5,639 nt of DNA from JBGSPL01 sp964511435. Lineage in GTDB: Bacteria > Patescibacteriota > CPR2 > UBA1875 > CAIMLA01. This document shows, one piece after another, positions 4,381 to 5,639 of this stretch. The stretch's first letter is position 1. Every line of letters starts with the position of its first letter. The DNA is taken from contig CAZEFH010000024.1 in NCBI GenBank assembly GCA_964511435.1, positions 1-5,639 on the forward strand. The letters are read 5' to 3'. Under the pieces are notes generated by a model that did no database searches, was not told the origin of the DNA, and saw nothing but the letters and a program-made list of their open reading frames with translations. Both the position numbers and the translations under genes were made by a program.

Positions 4381-5103
4381 TTAGTTCCCGTTTTTTCGTC
4401 CAAAGAATGGTCGTTTTTTGGGTTTTTCTTTACCCTGTGAAATGCCGCCTATAGCAGCCCCACTTTGTAAGATTTCACGGGGTGAGTTCACGGCAGCTAT
4501 CACCTGCTCCTCGAGATTAGCTGATTTTGTTGTCAGAGGTTGCTCGGTCTTTTCATCTTCTTTTGTCGTTGACTGAGGTTTTCTTTGCCCACGATTTACT
4601 CTACCACCAAGAAGGAAGCTGGCGGTATCAGTATCCATATCAACAAAGTCATCTGCTTCCTCAATCAGTTTGGCCGATGTACTCTTCCCGAATGAGATTA
4701 CTTCAGCTCTACAGCCCTCGCTCTTAGCATGGTGTAGTAGTATTTGAAAGTCGCCATCACCAGAGCAGAGTATTACTGCGTCTACTTTTGGGGCCATCGT
4801 AAGAACATCTACAGCGATTCCGACATCCCAGTCAGCCTTCTTCTGTCCACTGACAAAGGTCTGCAGTTCTTTTGTCTTTACTTCTATCCCCGCCTTTTCT
4901 AGGGCGTCAAAAAAGTTCTGCTCCTCGGGCATCTCTGCCTTCACTGCATAGGCAATAGCTCGCACCAGCTTTCTCCCAGCGGTAGCGGTTTCTAATATTT
5001 TCGAAAAATTTACTTTGTTGCCATAAAGTGCGCGAGCCGAGTAATAAAGGTTTTGTACATCTATAAATACGGCGACTCTCTGGTCTGGGTTTTTTAAGGC
5101 CAT
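4381..5103 (-). CDS. NYN domain protein, LabA/DUF88 family (PIN-like putative RNase)
   Basis: The 240-aa protein carries an NYN domain at about residues 8-156. The first acidic strand is VAVFIDVQNLYYS (D15, N18). KKADWDVGIAVDVL (89-101) supplies D91, D93 and D99, and ILCSGDGDF (111-119) supplies D116 and D118. The domain ends near LIEEADDFVDM (D151/D152, D155). These aspartates form the metal-binding site of the PIN-like fold, so a metal-dependent RNase is the family-based expectation. LabA-like members are also linked to regulation, and the substrate is unknown. Residues 165-240 are polar and low in complexity, probably disordered, with a basic tail (KKRPFFGRKNGN) that could contact RNA. It is the last gene of the operon and follows the 113-aa gene by 12 bases, with a clear ribosome site. 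No antitoxin-like partner is evident, which argues against a toxin-antitoxin pair. Confidence 0.9.
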   Translation of the reverse strand: MALKNPDQRVAVFIDVQNLYYSARALYGNKVNFSKILETATAGRKLVRAIAYAVKAEMPEEQNFFDALEKAGIEVKTKELQTFVSGQKKADWDVGIAVDVLTMAPKVDAVILCSGDGDFQILLHHAKSEGCRAEVISFGKSTSAKLIEEADDFVDMDTDTASFLLGGRVNRGQRKPQSTTKEDEKTEQPLTTKSANLEEQVIAAVNSPREILQSGAAIGGISQGKEKPKKRPFFGRKNGN

Positions 5104-5105
5104 GA

Positions 5106-5113
5106 TTTCCTTT
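5106..5113 (-). promoter_or_regulatory. Ribosome binding site AAAGGAAA of the NYN gene
   Basis: AAAGGAAA on the minus strand fills most of the 12-base gap between the preceding TAA and the ATG at 5103. It supports this start and coupled translation in one operon. Confidence 0.65.
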
Positions 5114-5115
5114 CT

Positions 5116-5457
5116 TTAAAGTAGATTTGATGGTGTTTGAATCTCGATAAATTCTCCGTCCTCCTCACGATAAACCTTCATCTTGGTGGTTGTTTCGTCT
5201 TCGGACAGGACATATTCTACGCTAGCTCTTGCCCCGGCTGTGTGCGTATAGTGAGTCTTTTTATCTAGGATAAGTGGCGCCGTTATCTTATCAACCCGAT
5301 AGGTATCGCCATTCATCTCAAATTCAACAAAATCAATCTCGCTTACTAATTTATTCCCCATATCGTCAGTGCGTGACTCTTGACGGTGAGAAACTGAAAT
5401 ATCTCCAAACTTGTCTTCAAGCCTGCTTATTAGGTCGTCCCATACTTTTTGATTCAT
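5116..5457 (-). CDS. 113-aa conserved-looking protein of unknown function
   Basis: The product begins MNQKVWDDLISRLEDKFGDI, an amphipathic helix. Predicted beta strands follow: FVEFEMNGDTYRVDKIT, the basic LDKKTHYTHTAG, then VEYVLSEDE and TTKMKVYREEDGEFIEI. It looks like a small soluble alpha-plus-beta domain without cysteines, signal peptide or membrane segment. From memory, small proteins with this 'VLDKKTHY ... VEYVYSEDE' layout recur in Patescibacteria; no function is known to me. The ATG at 5457 is preferred because GGAG lies four bases upstream and it sits one base after the previous gene's TAA (TAAGATG), implying translational coupling. An in-frame ATG at 5484 would add nine residues but has no ribosome site and would overlap the previous gene. 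Confidence 0.8.
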   Translation of the reverse strand: MNQKVWDDLISRLEDKFGDISVSHRQESRTDDMGNKLVSEIDFVEFEMNGDTYRVDKITAPLILDKKTHYTHTAGARASVEYVLSEDETTTKMKVYREEDGEFIEIQTPSNLL

Positions 5458-5458
5458 C

Positions 5459-5635
5459 TTACTCCACTGAGGCTGCCATGTCATAGATCAGACTGTGGCT
5501 GTACTCATAATTTACTGCCTCTATCGTAAAGAGAAATTTGCCTTTTGTCCAGGCAAGTGTGCCGGTTGTGAACTCGGTATAGCTCACCGAATCAACAACT
5601 TTGGTGGTAAATGAGGTGGATTTGTGGGTAGTCAT
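5459..5635 (-). CDS. Small ORF at the window edge, 58 aa or the 3' part of a longer gene
   Basis: The frame reads MTTHKSTSFTTKVVDSVSYT, continues with TLAWTKGKFLFTIEAVNYEY and ends IYDMAASVE before TAA. It is strand-rich, with no membrane segment or cysteine. The ATG at 5635 is only four bases from the edge and the frame stays open beyond it, so the true start may lie outside the window. It ends one base before the ATG of the 113-aa gene, a close junction that supports a real coding region in the same operon. I do not recognise it. Confidence 0.6.
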   Translation of the reverse strand: MTTHKSTSFTTKVVDSVSYTEFTTGTLAWTKGKFLFTIEAVNYEYSHSLIYDMAASVE

Positions 5636-5639
5636 ATAG

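Noticed and set aside
4381..5457. Toxin-antitoxin pair formed by the NYN and 113-aa genes
   Set aside because: The NYN protein is longer than typical PIN toxins, and the 113-aa protein shows no DNA-binding antitoxin motif that I can see.
5458..5484. N-terminal extension of the 113-aa protein from ATG 5484
   Set aside because: No ribosome site; it would overlap the preceding frame by 26 bases, while ATG 5457 has GGAG and a TAAGATG junction.
1..5639. CRISPR array or complete mobile element
   Set aside because: There are no regularly spaced repeats with variable spacers, and no transposase or integrase frame on either strand.

Overview
The window reads as bacterial chromosome from a member of the Patescibacteria (CPR), possibly Candidatus Saccharibacteria. 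That assignment is inference. It rests on the DUF2207 membrane protein with a poly-glycine C-terminus, the style of the glutamyl-tRNA synthetase, two apparently leaderless promoters, and a short palindrome at 2212-2233 that reads HLRQGFGR in one forward frame and resembles dispersed repeats I remember from CPR genomes. No 16S or other decisive marker is present. The standard bacterial code fits: no gene needs a reassigned UGA.

Every supported gene lies on the minus strand, so the window is best read from right to left. At 5635-4381 there is a compact operon: a 58-codon ORF at the window edge, a 113-aa protein of unknown function and a 240-aa NYN/LabA-type (PIN-like) putative ribonuclease. It is closed by a hairpin terminator at about 4347-4313. 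A 59-aa four-cysteine protein with a TTG start follows (4269-4090). Next comes gltX (4053-2632), which appears to be transcribed without a leader from an extended -10 promoter. The terminator of gltX overlaps the promoter of a tRNA-Gln(CUG) gene (2592-2518). A GluRS gene thus sits directly upstream of a glutamine tRNA.

Downstream of the tRNA lies about 400 bases without a normal gene (2517-2107). It is not empty. It holds an exact 22-base copy of the tRNA-Gln 3' end (2330-2351), a third shorter and degenerate copy (2193-2207), a strong terminator just after the exact copy, several hairpins and palindromes, and finally a textbook sigma-70 promoter (TTGACA, 17 bases, TATAAT). That promoter drives an orphan 98-aa gene (2106-1810) with a perfect AGGAGG ribosome site, its own long-stem terminator and GC-rich codon use unlike its neighbours. 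The simplest inference is a tRNA-anchored insertion site with a small acquired cargo cassette.

The left third (1727-1) is one gene for a secreted/membrane DUF2207 protein, cut by the window edge within its terminal glycine run. Its putative -10 box sits six bases before the ATG, as in gltX, again suggesting a leaderless transcript.
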